Below are positions 15,834 through 23,766 of a stretch of DNA of 64,000 nt, piece by piece. Origin of the DNA: QHVT01 sp036399015 (GTDB lineage: Bacteria > Acidobacteriota > Thermoanaerobaculia > Gp7-AA8); contig DASWNW010000086.1 in NCBI GenBank assembly GCA_036399015.1, forward strand, positions 1 through 64,000, given 5' to 3'. A program made the translations under genes and the position numbers. The notes under the pieces were generated by a model. The model worked only from the letters and a program-made list of their open reading frames with translations, was not told the DNA's origin and did no database searches. How positions within the stretch are numbered: position 1 is the first letter of the stretch; every line of letters begins with the position of its first letter.

Positions 15834-16052
15834 CGTTAACAGCTACTAGAACGCATCCGGACCGAACTCGTTCCGCCTCGCCTCTGCCCGCCGGAACTCC
15901 GCGATTCGTTGACAGCTGCAGAGGAGCATCCGAATCGCCCGCCGCTGAGTCCATCGCACTCGGTGGCGCCCCTTCAGGCCGTTGACATCGTGCGTGGCGC
16001 ATCCGATCTGAAGGTGAATTTCAATCTGCGTTCGCCCCCTGCGAACGTCAAG
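15834..16052. repeat. Three degenerate repeats with an exact 73-bp period
   Basis: The motif CGTTrACA followed 10 bases later by GCATCCG starts at 15834, 15907 and 15980, exactly 73 bases apart each time. Between the motifs the units have diverged. The third unit also holds a 6-bp hairpin (GTTCGC with GCGAAC). No convincing protein frame covers the region and no tRNA fold fits. This fills the 435-base gap between 15725 and 16159 together with the palindrome and terminator to its left. Confidence 0.55.
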
Positions 16053-16059
16053 TAGACGA

Positions 16060-16131
16060 CGAAAATTTTTTTCCCTATGCACCCGTTGTCGTCGTACGAT
16101 ACGCACCCCAACCGTTCCCACGACCGGGAAC
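16060..16131 (+). promoter_or_regulatory. Candidate promoter and 5' UTR hairpin of ribosomal protein S1 gene
   Basis: An A/T block at about 16061-16072 (UP-element-like) precedes a weak -35 (TTCCCT, 16071) and a -10 TACGAT (16095-16100). Downstream, GTTCCC (16114-16119) pairs with GGGAAC (16126-16131) in the untranslated leader. S1 mRNAs are often autoregulated through leader structure; that is an inference here. Confidence 0.35.
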
Positions 16132-16159
16132 CAATCACTGAAAGGTAACGCACACCCCC

Positions 16160-17575
16160 ATGAGTCAGTCGAGAGAGAACGCCGAGGCTACGTCTTTTGC
16201 CGAGGCGATGGAGAATCTGGACCTCAAAACCCCGCAGCAGGGTGAGCTGCTCCGTGGCACGATCGTCTCGATCTCGGGCGAAGACGCCTACATCTCCTAC
16301 GGCGGTCCTTCCGAGGCCGTGATGGATACCGCGGAGCTCGAGGGTCTCGACATCGGCGATTCAATCGAGGCGACCGTGGTCAAGACCGGCGCCGAGATCC
16401 GCGTCTCGCGCAAGCTGATCAAGGGGAAGGCATCGCTCGACCAGCTCCGCACCGCGTTCGAGAGCCGTCTCCCCGTCGAAGGCAAGGTCACCGGCCGCAA
16501 CAAGGGCGGCTTCGAAGTGAACATCAGCGGCCTCCGCGTGTTCTGCCCCCTGTCACAGATCGCCCTCGGCAAGATCGAGAACCCTGACGCGTTCGTGAAC
16601 CAGAACATCGAGTTCCGCGTCACCGAGATGTCCGATGACGGCCGCCGCATCGTCGTCTCCCGCGCCGCCCTGCTGAAGGAAGCGGCCGCCGAGCGCGCCG
16701 CCGAGACCCGCGCACGCATCGTCCCGGGCGCCGAGCTCACCGGACGCGTCAAGACCCTCACCCCCTTCGGCGCCTTCGTCGACCTGGGCGGCGTGGACGG
16801 CCTGCTGCACGTCTCCGAGATGAGCCGCCGCCGCGTCACCAATCCCCAGGACGTCGTCCAGATCGGACAGGAAGTCCACGTCAAGGTCATCAAGATCGAG
16901 AACGACGGCAAGCGCATCTCGCTGTCGATGAAGGATCAGGAGCCGGATCCCTGGTACGACGTGGCCGAGCGCTTCACGCCGGGCACGCAGTTCTCCGGCC
17001 GCATCGTCCGCTCGACCGACTTCGGCTTCTTCGTCGAGGTGGAGCCGGGCGTCGACGGGCTCGTGCACGTCTCGCAGCTCCCGCACGGCGTCAAGCCGGG
17101 CGACGCGGAAGTGGCCATCGGCACGCACGTGCAGGGCTGGGTCCGCGAGGTCGATCCCTCGAAGAAGCGCCTCTCGCTCTCCCTCCGCGCCATCGCGGTG
17201 GACGATCCGTGGGAGACCGCCACGCAGCGCTACTCGGTCGGCAAGGTCGTGAACGGCACCGTCGACCACGGCGCCGCCCCCGGCATCTTCGTCGAGCTCG
17301 AGCCGGGCCTCACCGGCCTGATCCCGAACTCCGAGATCGCCGCCCCGTCCGGGGTCGATCCGGCCGAGGCACACCAGCCGGGCGAGAAGCTGATGGTGCG
17401 CATCATGAGCATCGACCCGCAGCGCAAGCGCATCTCCCTCTCGCACGAAGCCGCGAAAGCAGCCGCCGAGCGGGAGGAGTACACGAAGTTCATGGACGAG
17501 CGCAACGACGAAGCCAGCAGCGAGTCGGCCATGGCGCTGGCGTTCAAACGAGCAATGGAAAAGAAGAACCGGTAA
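16160..17575 (+). CDS. rpsA: Ribosomal protein S1 (five S1 domains)
   Basis: 471 residues with five OB-fold S1 domains at about 28-86, 103-172, 190-260, 276-347 and 361-433; the first is degenerate, the third (GRVKTLTPFGAFVDLGGVDGLLHVSEMS) and fourth (FGFFVEVEPGVDGLVHVSQL) are canonical RNA-binding types. E. coli S1 has six domains and 557 residues, so this is a shorter, non-enterobacterial type. It binds mRNA on the 30S subunit and helps initiation, especially on mRNAs with weak Shine-Dalgarno sequences, which are common in this window. Its own start has only a distant GAAAGG. Ends at a strong terminator. Confidence 0.9.
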   Translation: MSQSRENAEATSFAEAMENLDLKTPQQGELLRGTIVSISGEDAYISYGGPSEAVMDTAELEGLDIGDSIEATVVKTGAEIRVSRKLIKGKASLDQLRTAFESRLPVEGKVTGRNKGGFEVNISGLRVFCPLSQIALGKIENPDAFVNQNIEFRVTEMSDDGRRIVVSRAALLKEAAAERAAETRARIVPGAELTGRVKTLTPFGAFVDLGGVDGLLHVSEMSRRRVTNPQDVVQIGQEVHVKVIKIENDGKRISLSMKDQEPDPWYDVAERFTPGTQFSGRIVRSTDFGFFVEVEPGVDGLVHVSQLPHGVKPGDAEVAIGTHVQGWVREVDPSKKRLSLSLRAIAVDDPWETATQRYSVGKVVNGTVDHGAAPGIFVELEPGLTGLIPNSEIAAPSGVDPAEAHQPGEKLMVRIMSIDPQRKRISLSHEAAKAAAEREEYTKFMDERNDEASSESAMALAFKRAMEKKNR

Positions 17576-17576
17576 G

Positions 17577-17604
17577 AAAGGCCGCCCTCCGGGCGGCCTT
17601 TTTG
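17577..17604 (+). terminator. Intrinsic terminator after rpsA
   Basis: Perfect 11-bp stem AAAGGCCGCCC (17577-17587) with GGGCGGCCTTT (17591-17601), 3-base loop, T run to 17603. It begins one base after the rpsA stop codon. Confidence 0.9.
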
Positions 17605-17675
17605 TTGCTAGTTGCTGGTTGCTGGTGCCTTCGGCCGCCACATCACAAGCAACCAGCAACCAGTAACCAGCAACT
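17604..17675. repeat. Inverted array of GGTTGCT words
   Basis: Left arm 17604-17630 repeats GTTGCTG; right arm 17646-17675 repeats CAACCAG. It lies between the rpsA terminator and the start of the epimerase gene at 17680, so it would be in the latter's untranslated leader. Confidence 0.8.
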
Positions 17676-17679
17676 GAAC

Positions 17680-18522
17680 ATGCGCATCTTCCTCACCGGT
17701 GCCACCGGTTACATCGGCTCCTCCGTCGCCGCCGCTCTCCGTCGGGCGGGTCACGACGTCGGCGCGCTCGTGCGCCCCGACGCCGACTCCCACGCGCTGC
17801 GCGAGCAGGGGGTCGTGCTCCTCTCGGGCGATCTCGAGTCGCTGCCCTCGCTGCGCGAGCAGCTCGACGGCGCCTACGACGCGTACATCCACACCGCGGC
17901 ATCGAAGACCGACAAGGTGGCGGCCGACCGCGCGGCGGTGGACACGTTCACGGCGCTCGGCGGCTACTTCCTCTACACCTCCGGCGTCTGGGTCCTCGGC
18001 AACAACAAGGCTGCCGACGAGGCCTCCGACGTCAATCCGCTCGAGCTGGTGAAGTGGCGTCCCGCGCACGAGGAGCTCGTGATCGGCGCCGGCGGCGGCG
18101 TCCTCCGTCCCGGCTGCGTCTACGGCGGCAGGCAGTCGCTGCTCGCCGACTGGTTCGCCGCCGCCGAGCAGGGGAGGCCGCTGAAGCTCGTCGGCGACGG
18201 GACGAACCGCTGGGCGCTCGTCGACGTCCACGAGCTCGCCGACCTCTACGTCCGCGCCGTCGAGCAGCGCGCGACGGGCGTGCTGCACGGAATCGACGAC
18301 ACCGACGCCACGCTCGGGGAGTGCGCCGGCGCCGTCGCGCCAGACGCCTCGATCGAGTACACGCCGCTCGACGCCGCGCGCGAGCATCTCGGCCCGTTCG
18401 CCGACGCGCTGGCGATCGACCAGCGGGTCTCCAGCACCGAGACGCGGAGCAAGACCGGCTGGTCGCCGCGGCGGACGTTCCTCGACTCGGTCGAAGAGCA
18501 GTGGCGCGAGTGGCGGTCGTGA
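17680..18522 (+). CDS. NAD-dependent epimerase/dehydratase (extended SDR)
   Basis: 280 residues with an N-terminal Rossmann fold (MRIFLTGATGYIGSSVAAAL, glycine motif GATGYIG). The central part has YIHTAASKTD and, in place of the usual YxxxK, a region YLYTSG-like (GYFLYTSGVWVLG) with the catalytic Tyr/Lys pair not obvious, resembling NmrA-like or atypical SDRs. It probably acts on a nucleotide sugar or similar substrate, but the substrate cannot be told. Its leader contains the inverted repeat just upstream. Convergent with the hydrolase gene (6-base gap). Confidence 0.85.
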   Translation: MRIFLTGATGYIGSSVAAALRRAGHDVGALVRPDADSHALREQGVVLLSGDLESLPSLREQLDGAYDAYIHTAASKTDKVAADRAAVDTFTALGGYFLYTSGVWVLGNNKAADEASDVNPLELVKWRPAHEELVIGAGGGVLRPGCVYGGRQSLLADWFAAAEQGRPLKLVGDGTNRWALVDVHELADLYVRAVEQRATGVLHGIDDTDATLGECAGAVAPDASIEYTPLDAAREHLGPFADALAIDQRVSSTETRSKTGWSPRRTFLDSVEEQWREWRS

Positions 18523-18528
18523 CCGCGG

Positions 18529-19320
18529 TCAGCGGGCGAAGCCGATCAGCAGCTCGTTGACCCGCTCCGCGGCGTCGTGCTGCGCGAAGTGGCCGATCTC
18601 CGGCAGCCGCTCGATGCGCACGTTCGTCACCCACTGCCCGATGTCCTCCAGCGCCTGGGGGAGGAACACCGGCTCGCGCTCGCCCCAGACGATCATGGTC
18701 GGGACGTCGATGCGGCTGTGGCGCATGCGCATCTCCGTGCGCGACTTCCGGATGGCGCGGTAGTAGTGGATCATCGGCGTAAGGCCGCCGCGCCGCCACT
18801 GGCGGATGTAGGTCTCGATCTCCTCGTCGGTGAAGCGCGCCGCCCGGCGCAGGAAGTGGCGGCCGAAGAGGCGCATCACCAGCTCCGGGAGCAGCGGGAG
18901 CTGAAAGAAGACCTGGTAGAGGAGGTTCACCTTCTGCCGCGTGCTCCGTCTCACCTCGCGCGCGATCGCGGCGGGATGGGGGACGTTGATGATGACGAGC
19001 TTGCGCAGGAGATCGGGGCGCTGCATCGCGATGCCCCAGGCGGCCGCCGCGCCCCAGTCGTGTCCGACGAGCACGCACGGCGTGCTGCCGAGCGACTCGA
19101 TCAGCTCGATCACGTCGCCGGCGACGTCCGTCATGCGGTAGGAGCCGATGCCGGCGGGCTTGGGGGACTCGCCGTAGCCGCGCAGGTCGGGGGCGACGGC
19201 GCGGAAGCCGGCTCGCGCGAGGGCGGGCAGTTGCCGCTTCCACGAGATCCGGTATTCCGGGAAGCCATGAAGGAGGACGACGAGAGGCCCGTCGCCCTCC
19301 GAGTCATAGTGCAGCTTCAA
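18529..19320 (-). CDS. Alpha/beta hydrolase, epoxide-hydrolase-like
   Basis: 263 residues. The oxyanion motif HGFPEYRISW (His18-Trp27), nucleophile elbow GHDWGAAAA (Asp88), and terminal catalytic His in EIGHFAQHD match soluble epoxide hydrolases and haloalkane dehalogenases, where Asp rather than Ser is the nucleophile; a cap-domain Tyr (HYYRA) supports epoxide hydrolase. Start TTG 19320 overlaps the stop of the Gly-rich protein gene (TTGA), so translation is coupled. No signal peptide. Physiological substrate unknown. Confidence 0.85.
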   Translation of the reverse strand: MKLHYDSEGDGPLVVLLHGFPEYRISWKRQLPALARAGFRAVAPDLRGYGESPKPAGIGSYRMTDVAGDVIELIESLGSTPCVLVGHDWGAAAAWGIAMQRPDLLRKLVIINVPHPAAIAREVRRSTRQKVNLLYQVFFQLPLLPELVMRLFGRHFLRRAARFTDEEIETYIRQWRRGGLTPMIHYYRAIRKSRTEMRMRHSRIDVPTMIVWGEREPVFLPQALEDIGQWVTNVRIERLPEIGHFAQHDAAERVNELLIGFAR

Positions 19321-20273
19321 GAGCGGTTGGGATCGTAGCCGGTGTTGCCGCCGCCGGTGCCGCCCGTGCCGCCGGTGCCACCGGTACCGCTGGTGCCGCC
19401 GGTTCCACGGTAGTCGGCGCCGCCCGTACCACCCGTACCGCGATAGTCCGTGCCGCCCGTGCCGGCCGTGCCGCCGGTGCCGCGATAGTCGGTGCCGCGG
19501 TCGTAGCCCGGTCCGCGGTCAAAGTCCGCGCCGGCGACCGTGGTCGTCGTCTCATCCTTCCCGCGATTCACCGCCGCGTAGATCAGGCCTGCGCCGAGGG
19601 CGAGGGCCGCTACGCCGGCAGCAACCTTGGCCGGGTTCTCACGCGTGTACGACGTCACCTTGCTGCTCGAGCCCTTGAGGTAGTCGCGCGCCGTGTTGAG
19701 GTACTCGTCGACGTCGACGTTCTCGAACTGCGAGCGGAGGCTGCCGAGCAGGCCTTCGATGCCGCCGGCCTTGCTGAGCGACTGTCCGCAGTGCGTGCAG
19801 AAGTGGTCTTCCCCGGTGTCGGACGAGGAGCCGGTCGAGCCGGTGCCCGCCGTGCTGCCGCCGCCGTCGCCGACACCACCGCTGCCGCTGCCGCCACCGA
19901 GGCCGCTGCCAGCGAGGCCGCTGCTGCCGGTGCTGCCACCGAGGCCACTGCCACCGAGACCGCTGCTGCCGGTGCTGCCTCCGAGACCGCTGCCGCCGCT
20001 GCTGCCGCTGCTGCCGGAGCCGGCGCCACCGGAGCCATACGAGCCGCTGCCGCTGCCGCTGCCCGGGTTGAGCGAGCCGCCGGAGCTGCTGCCGCCGCCC
20101 GTTCCCGAGCTGCTGCCGCCGCTGCCGGTGGTCATGCCGCCGCCCGACGACATGCCGGTGCCGGTGCCGCCGGAGCCGTAGCCGGCCCCGGTGGACGTGC
20201 CGCCCGAGCCGCTGTTCCCTGTGGTTCCGCCGCTGATGCCGGAGATGGGGTCGTTAGGATCGTTCTGAGCCAT
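19317..20273 (-). CDS. Gly/Ser/Thr-rich protein with zinc ribbon and membrane helix
   Basis: 318 residues from ATG 20273, which has GAGGAGG upstream. Residues about 15-145 are almost only Gly, Ser and Thr; then a zinc-ribbon half (HFCTHCGQSLSKAG), a helical segment (LRSQFENVDVDEYLNTARDYLKG), one membrane helix (VAAGVAALALGAGLIYAAVN), and a C-terminal run of (GTGGTDYRGTGG) repeats. The helical plus membrane part resembles small stress-response membrane proteins. The low-complexity parts may be flexible or phase-separating; function unknown. Middle gene of the 20.7-18.5 kb operon. Confidence 0.75.
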   Translation of the reverse strand: MAQNDPNDPISGISGGTTGNSGSGGTSTGAGYGSGGTGTGMSSGGGMTTGSGGSSSGTGGGSSSGGSLNPGSGSGSGSYGSGGAGSGSSGSSGGSGLGGSTGSSGLGGSGLGGSTGSSGLAGSGLGGGSGSGGVGDGGGSTAGTGSTGSSSDTGEDHFCTHCGQSLSKAGGIEGLLGSLRSQFENVDVDEYLNTARDYLKGSSSKVTSYTRENPAKVAAGVAALALGAGLIYAAVNRGKDETTTTVAGADFDRGPGYDRGTDYRGTGGTAGTGGTDYRGTGGTGGADYRGTGGTSGTGGTGGTGGTGGGNTGYDPNRS

Positions 20274-20289
20274 TCGTGATACCTCCTCG

Positions 20290-20724
20290 TTACTCGCGCG
20301 ATTCGATGGTCGACTCACCCGGCTCGTACGTCCGCCGGTGCGTGCCGATCCGCGGATCGCCCGACTTGTTGGTCAGACGGTCTTCGTCGTTCCAGCGCTC
20401 GTCGGAAACGCCGTACGCGAACTCCTGATCGTTCTGATGGTCTGCTCCGTCGCTGCGGAATCCTGCCTTGCCGCCGGTGAAGGGCGGGGTGTAGGTGCGG
20501 CCGATGAGGTCGAGCGGGATGTCGGTCTCACGCCGCGTGGTGCGTGCCGGTGTGGGTGTCGTGTTGCTGCTGCCGCGGTCCGCCGCTTCCGGCGCCGCCG
20601 CCATCATGGTTTCGTTCGTGGTGGTGGACTCTTCGCGGCCGCGTCCGAAGACCCTGCGGACCGCGCTTGCAACCCGCTGCAACGTGCCGAGCTGCATCGT
20701 GGAATTCTCAGTTTTCTGTGCCAT
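20290..20724 (-). CDS. Hypothetical hydrophilic protein
   Basis: 144 residues from ATG 20724, with GGGAGG just upstream. No signal peptide or membrane segment. It is polar and probably disordered (Thr, Asn, Asp, Glu, Arg), with a more defined C-terminal half (IPLDLIGRTYTPPFTGGKAGF, DRLTNKSGDPRIGTHRRTYEPGE). Composition is like desiccation or stress hydrophilins. First gene of an operon with the Gly-rich protein and the hydrolase. No family recognised. Confidence 0.7.
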   Translation of the reverse strand: MAQKTENSTMQLGTLQRVASAVRRVFGRGREESTTTNETMMAAAPEAADRGSSNTTPTPARTTRRETDIPLDLIGRTYTPPFTGGKAGFRSDGADHQNDQEFAYGVSDERWNDEDRLTNKSGDPRIGTHRRTYEPGESTIESRE

Positions 20725-20789
20725 CCAACCTCCCTTTCGTGGTGCGTTGTCGCACTCCCATCCATTGCAAGGAAGGTGCTGGAAACGGC

Positions 20790-20893
20790 AGTCGCAGAGT
20801 CGCAGAGTCGCAAAGTCGCAGAGGAGGGAGCGCAGCCTTTGAGCCTCTGACACTCTGAGACTCCGCGACTTTGAGACTCTGCGACTCTGCGAC
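20790..20893. repeat. Inverted array of GAGTCGCA words
   Basis: Left arm 20790-20827 repeats CGCAGAGT; right arm 20838-20893 repeats the complement (ACTCTGCG). It lies between two divergent genes, ending 12 bases before the gamma-glutamyltransferase ATG. Confidence 0.8.
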
Positions 20894-20905
20894 TACGATC
20901 CGGCC

Positions 20906-22849
20906 ATGAAACGGCTCATTGTCGTGCTCGCCCTGGCCGCCGCCGCCGCTCCCCTCATCGCCCAGACCCGCACCCAGAAGCCACCGCTCCACGGCGCGCA
21001 CTGGATGGCCATCACGGGCAAGCCGCTCGCCGCGACCGCCGGCGCGATGATGTTCCAGAAGGGCGGCAACGCCGTCGACTCCGCCGCGGCGATGCTCGCC
21101 GCCACCTGCACCCTCTGGGACACCCTCGGCTGGGGCGGCGAGACGCAGGCGCTCATCTTCGACCCCCGCACGAAAAAGGTCATCGGCATCAACGCACTCG
21201 GCGTCGCCCCCTCCGGCGCCACCGCCGACTACTACAAGTCGAAGGGGATGCAGTACCCGCCCGAGTACGGCCCGCTCTCCGCCGTCACTCCCGGCACGCC
21301 CGGCGGCCTGATGGTGATGCTGGCCGAGTACGGGACGCTGTCGCTGAAGGAGGTCCTCGCGCCGTCGATCCAGCTCGCCGACGGCTTCCCGATCGAGGCG
21401 CAGCTCGCGAACGGCATCGAGCGGCAGAAGTCGTGGCTCAAGCAGTGGCCCTATTCACGCGCCGTGATGCTGCCGCATGGTGGGGTGGCGCCCGCTTCGG
21501 GCGCCTCGTCGTCTGCGGCGGCCGGAGCGGCCGCCGCGCCACAGAGCATCACTCCGTCGCACGACGTCGTGACCACCGCTGCCGCCACCACGGGGCGCGA
21601 GGCGCCGCATCCCGGCGAGATGTTCCGCCAGCCCGATCTCGCGGCGACGCTGCGGAAGCTCGTCGAGGCGGAGCAGCAGGCGCTCCAGCGCGGCAGGTCG
21701 CGCAAGGAGGCGATCTACGCCGCGTACGACCGCTTCTACAAGGGAGACATCGCGCAGGAGATCGCGCGCGGGACGCAGGAGCAGGGAGGGCTGATCACCG
21801 CCGCCGACCTCGCGAACTGGCGCGTGCGCACCGAGGAGCCGGTGAAGACCAGCTACAAAGGGATCGACGTCTACAAGCTGACGGTCTGGACGCAGGGGCC
21901 GTCGATGCTGCAGGCGCTGAACATCCTCGAGAACTTCGACGTCAAGTCGATGGGCTACAACAGCGCGCGCTACATCCACACGCTCTACCAGGCGCTCAGC
22001 CTCGCCTACGCCGACCGCGACTTCTACTACGGCGATCCCTACTTCCCGCCGGCGGAGCCGGTGGCCGGGCTGCTGTCGAAGGAGTACGCGCGCGAGCGGG
22101 CGAAGCTGGTGAACCCGGAGCGGAACGATCCGAACATCGGACCGGGCGATCCCTATCCGTTCCAGCGCGAGACGAACCCGTTCCTGGAGACGCTGCGCAA
22201 CTGGAGCAAGACCGCCACCCAGCCGCGCACGTCGGCGGCGTTGCAGTCGTTCGACGAGTCGTTCCGCCTCGGCACGACGTCGATCGAGGCGGCGGACGAG
22301 CAGGGGTGGGTGGTGTCGATCACGCCGAGCGGCGGCTGGGTGCCGGCGGTGATCGCCGGCCGCACCGGCGTCGGTCTCTCGCAGCGGGCGCAGAGCTTCG
22401 ACACCGACCCGGCGCAGAACCCGTACAACGTGATCGAGCCGGGCAAGCGCCCGCACGTGACGCTCACGCCGACGCTCGCCTTGAAGGACGGCGCGCCCTA
22501 CCTTGCCTTCGCGGTGCAGGGGGGCGACACGCAGGACCAGAACCTCCTGCAGTTCTTCCTCAATGTCGTGGAGTTCGGGATGACCCCGCAGGAGGCGGCC
22601 GAGGCGGCGAACTTCAATACGTTCCAGGTGCGCAAATGGCTCGGCGACCGCCAGTCGATCCCCGGCCGCATCCTCCTGCACGAGGCGACGCCGCCGTGGG
22701 TGCGCAACGACCTGCGCAGGATGGGCTACGACATGACGTTCGAGGAGCGGACCTCGGGCCCGATCAACGCGATTCTCTTCGACCGCAAGCACGGCACGAT
22801 GTGGGGCGGCAGCTCGAACCATGGGGAGGACTACGGGATCGCCTGGTAA
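20906..22849 (+). CDS. ggt: Gamma-glutamyltransferase family protein, secreted
   Basis: 647 residues with a signal peptide (VLALAAAAAPLIA). The Ntn-hydrolase precursor layout is seen: large-subunit motifs (GGNAVDSAAAMLAATC, TPGTPGGL) and the autoprocessing site GTTSIEAADEQGWVVS, with Thr457 as expected nucleophile; the usual Thr-Thr-His is Thr-Thr-Ser here. The small subunit has the GGDTQDQNLLQFFLNVVEFG block. The family cleaves glutathione and transfers gamma-glutamyl groups; this divergent member may be a related acylase. Residues about 190-230 are a low-complexity Ala/Ser/Thr insert encoded by two perfect DNA palindromes, not typical of the family. Confidence 0.85.
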   Translation: MKRLIVVLALAAAAAPLIAQTRTQKPPLHGAHWMAITGKPLAATAGAMMFQKGGNAVDSAAAMLAATCTLWDTLGWGGETQALIFDPRTKKVIGINALGVAPSGATADYYKSKGMQYPPEYGPLSAVTPGTPGGLMVMLAEYGTLSLKEVLAPSIQLADGFPIEAQLANGIERQKSWLKQWPYSRAVMLPHGGVAPASGASSSAAAGAAAAPQSITPSHDVVTTAAATTGREAPHPGEMFRQPDLAATLRKLVEAEQQALQRGRSRKEAIYAAYDRFYKGDIAQEIARGTQEQGGLITAADLANWRVRTEEPVKTSYKGIDVYKLTVWTQGPSMLQALNILENFDVKSMGYNSARYIHTLYQALSLAYADRDFYYGDPYFPPAEPVAGLLSKEYARERAKLVNPERNDPNIGPGDPYPFQRETNPFLETLRNWSKTATQPRTSAALQSFDESFRLGTTSIEAADEQGWVVSITPSGGWVPAVIAGRTGVGLSQRAQSFDTDPAQNPYNVIEPGKRPHVTLTPTLALKDGAPYLAFAVQGGDTQDQNLLQFFLNVVEFGMTPQEAAEAANFNTFQVRKWLGDRQSIPGRILLHEATPPWVRNDLRRMGYDMTFEERTSGPINAILFDRKHGTMWGGSSNHGEDYGIAW

Positions 22850-22861
22850 GGGCGGCGTATT

Positions 22862-22890
22862 CGCCGGGCTGAGAGCCCGGCGCTCCAGAG
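22862..22890 (-). repeat. Palindromic element, copy 2 (reverse orientation)
   Basis: Arms CGCCGGGCT (22862-22870) and AGCCCGGCG (22874-22882), loop GAG, followed by CTCCAGAG, the complement of the lead-in seen in other copies. Lies 12 bases after the ggt stop codon. Confidence 0.8.
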
Positions 22891-22896
22891 AGACCG

Positions 22897-22940
22897 AAAC
22901 CCGAGGAACTCCGAGGAACTCCGAGGAACCCGAGGAACCC
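22897..22940. repeat. Single-arm array of GAGGAACTCC words
   Basis: Four to five tandem GAGGAAC words with no opposite arm nearby. It abuts the stop codon of the minus-strand membrane protein gene at 22941. Confidence 0.75.
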
Positions 22941-23405
22941 CTACGCCGCCGGCGGTGACGCCAGGTCAACTGCCAGCGGCTGCGCCGCGCGCTCCACGGC
23001 CGGCTTCCGGAACCCCCACACCGCGAGCGCGGTGCCAGCGATCGCGGCGACGGAGAGGCTCTGCAGCAGGAACGCGACCACCGCTTCCGCGAGCGACGTC
23101 CCGGTCGTGCCGGCGCCGGCGATCGGGGTGAAGCGGCTCGCGCCTGTCATCGCGCCGAGGAGGCAGGCGGCCCAGTTGGCCCACGCCGCATAGACCCACG
23201 CCCACATCATCATCTTCGCGGAGCGCGGCGCGAGCGCGAACGACGCAGCGAGCGCGCCGAGGGCGATCAGCACCAGGCCGCCGGTGATGGCGACGATGTG
23301 CGCGGCGAGGCCGAGCCGCGGGTTCGTGTACAGCGGCATCCCGAACCCGGTGAACAGGCCCACCAGGATCAGCACGAATCCCAACTGGATCTGGAGACGA
23401 TTCAT
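22941..23405 (-). CDS. Hydroxylaminobenzene mutase-like membrane protein
   Basis: 154 residues with four membrane helices. The N-terminal block (LGFVLILVGLFTGFGMPLYTNPRLGLAAHIVAI) and the middle AWVYAAWANWAACLLGAMTG match the HabB/HabA hydroxylaminobenzene mutase type, in which a conserved NPR(L/M)GLxAH segment is diagnostic. HabB rearranges hydroxylaminobenzene to 2-aminophenol, but many genome members lie in bacteria without nitrobenzene metabolism, so the reaction here is uncertain. Confidence 0.7.
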   Translation of the reverse strand: MNRLQIQLGFVLILVGLFTGFGMPLYTNPRLGLAAHIVAITGGLVLIALGALAASFALAPRSAKMMMWAWVYAAWANWAACLLGAMTGASRFTPIAGAGTTGTSLAEAVVAFLLQSLSVAAIAGTALAVWGFRKPAVERAAQPLAVDLASPPAA

Positions 23406-23493
23406 GGTTCCTCCGGACGACTTTTGCTTGGTTGTGCCGCTGAGTTTAGCTCCAGCAGGCCGTTCGCGGCATCATGTACGTCGGGATCCGCCG

Positions 23494-23757
23494 ATGACCG
23501 ACCGCCGAACCCTGCTCCTGACCCGGCGCGCGGTGCGCGTGAAGGGGCGGCGTGTCATCGCCCGCTTCGTCTTGCAGCCGGGTCGCGCCGCGGTGATCAC
23601 GCTCCCGACGCACAACGACGCCCGCCGCGCCGCCGCCCGCCTCATCACGCAGTTGCGCCTGACGAAGACCGACGAGGAGTGGGACGACCTCCTCACCTTT
23701 CGCGTGGAGCTCATCCGCGCGATGTACACGGTGGGGGAGGGCAACGAGGAGGAGTGA
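23494..23757 (+). CDS. Hypothetical small basic protein
   Basis: 87 residues from ATG 23494. N-terminal half is strand-like and Arg-rich (LLLTRRAVRVKGRRVIARFVL), C-terminal half helical and acidic (LTKTDEEWDDLLTFRVELIRAMYTVGEGNEEE). No signal or membrane segment and no family recognised. Convergent with the PilT-like gene (9-base gap), coding use is like its neighbours. Confidence 0.55.
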   Translation: MTDRRTLLLTRRAVRVKGRRVIARFVLQPGRAAVITLPTHNDARRAAARLITQLRLTKTDEEWDDLLTFRVELIRAMYTVGEGNEEE

Positions 23758-23766
23758 GCCGCCCGC

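Noticed and set aside
15834..16052. tRNA array (period near tRNA length)
   Set aside because: No acceptor stem, anticodon arm or T-loop pattern in any of the three units.
15846..16121. 91-residue minus-strand frame next to the strong terminator
   Set aside because: Arg-rich with no family, and the 73-bp repeat period is not a multiple of three, so no shared peptide; an RNA is more likely than a protein.
19693..20181. Pro/Leu-rich plus-strand frame
   Set aside because: Antisense of the Gly/Ser repeat region; repeats alone keep it open.
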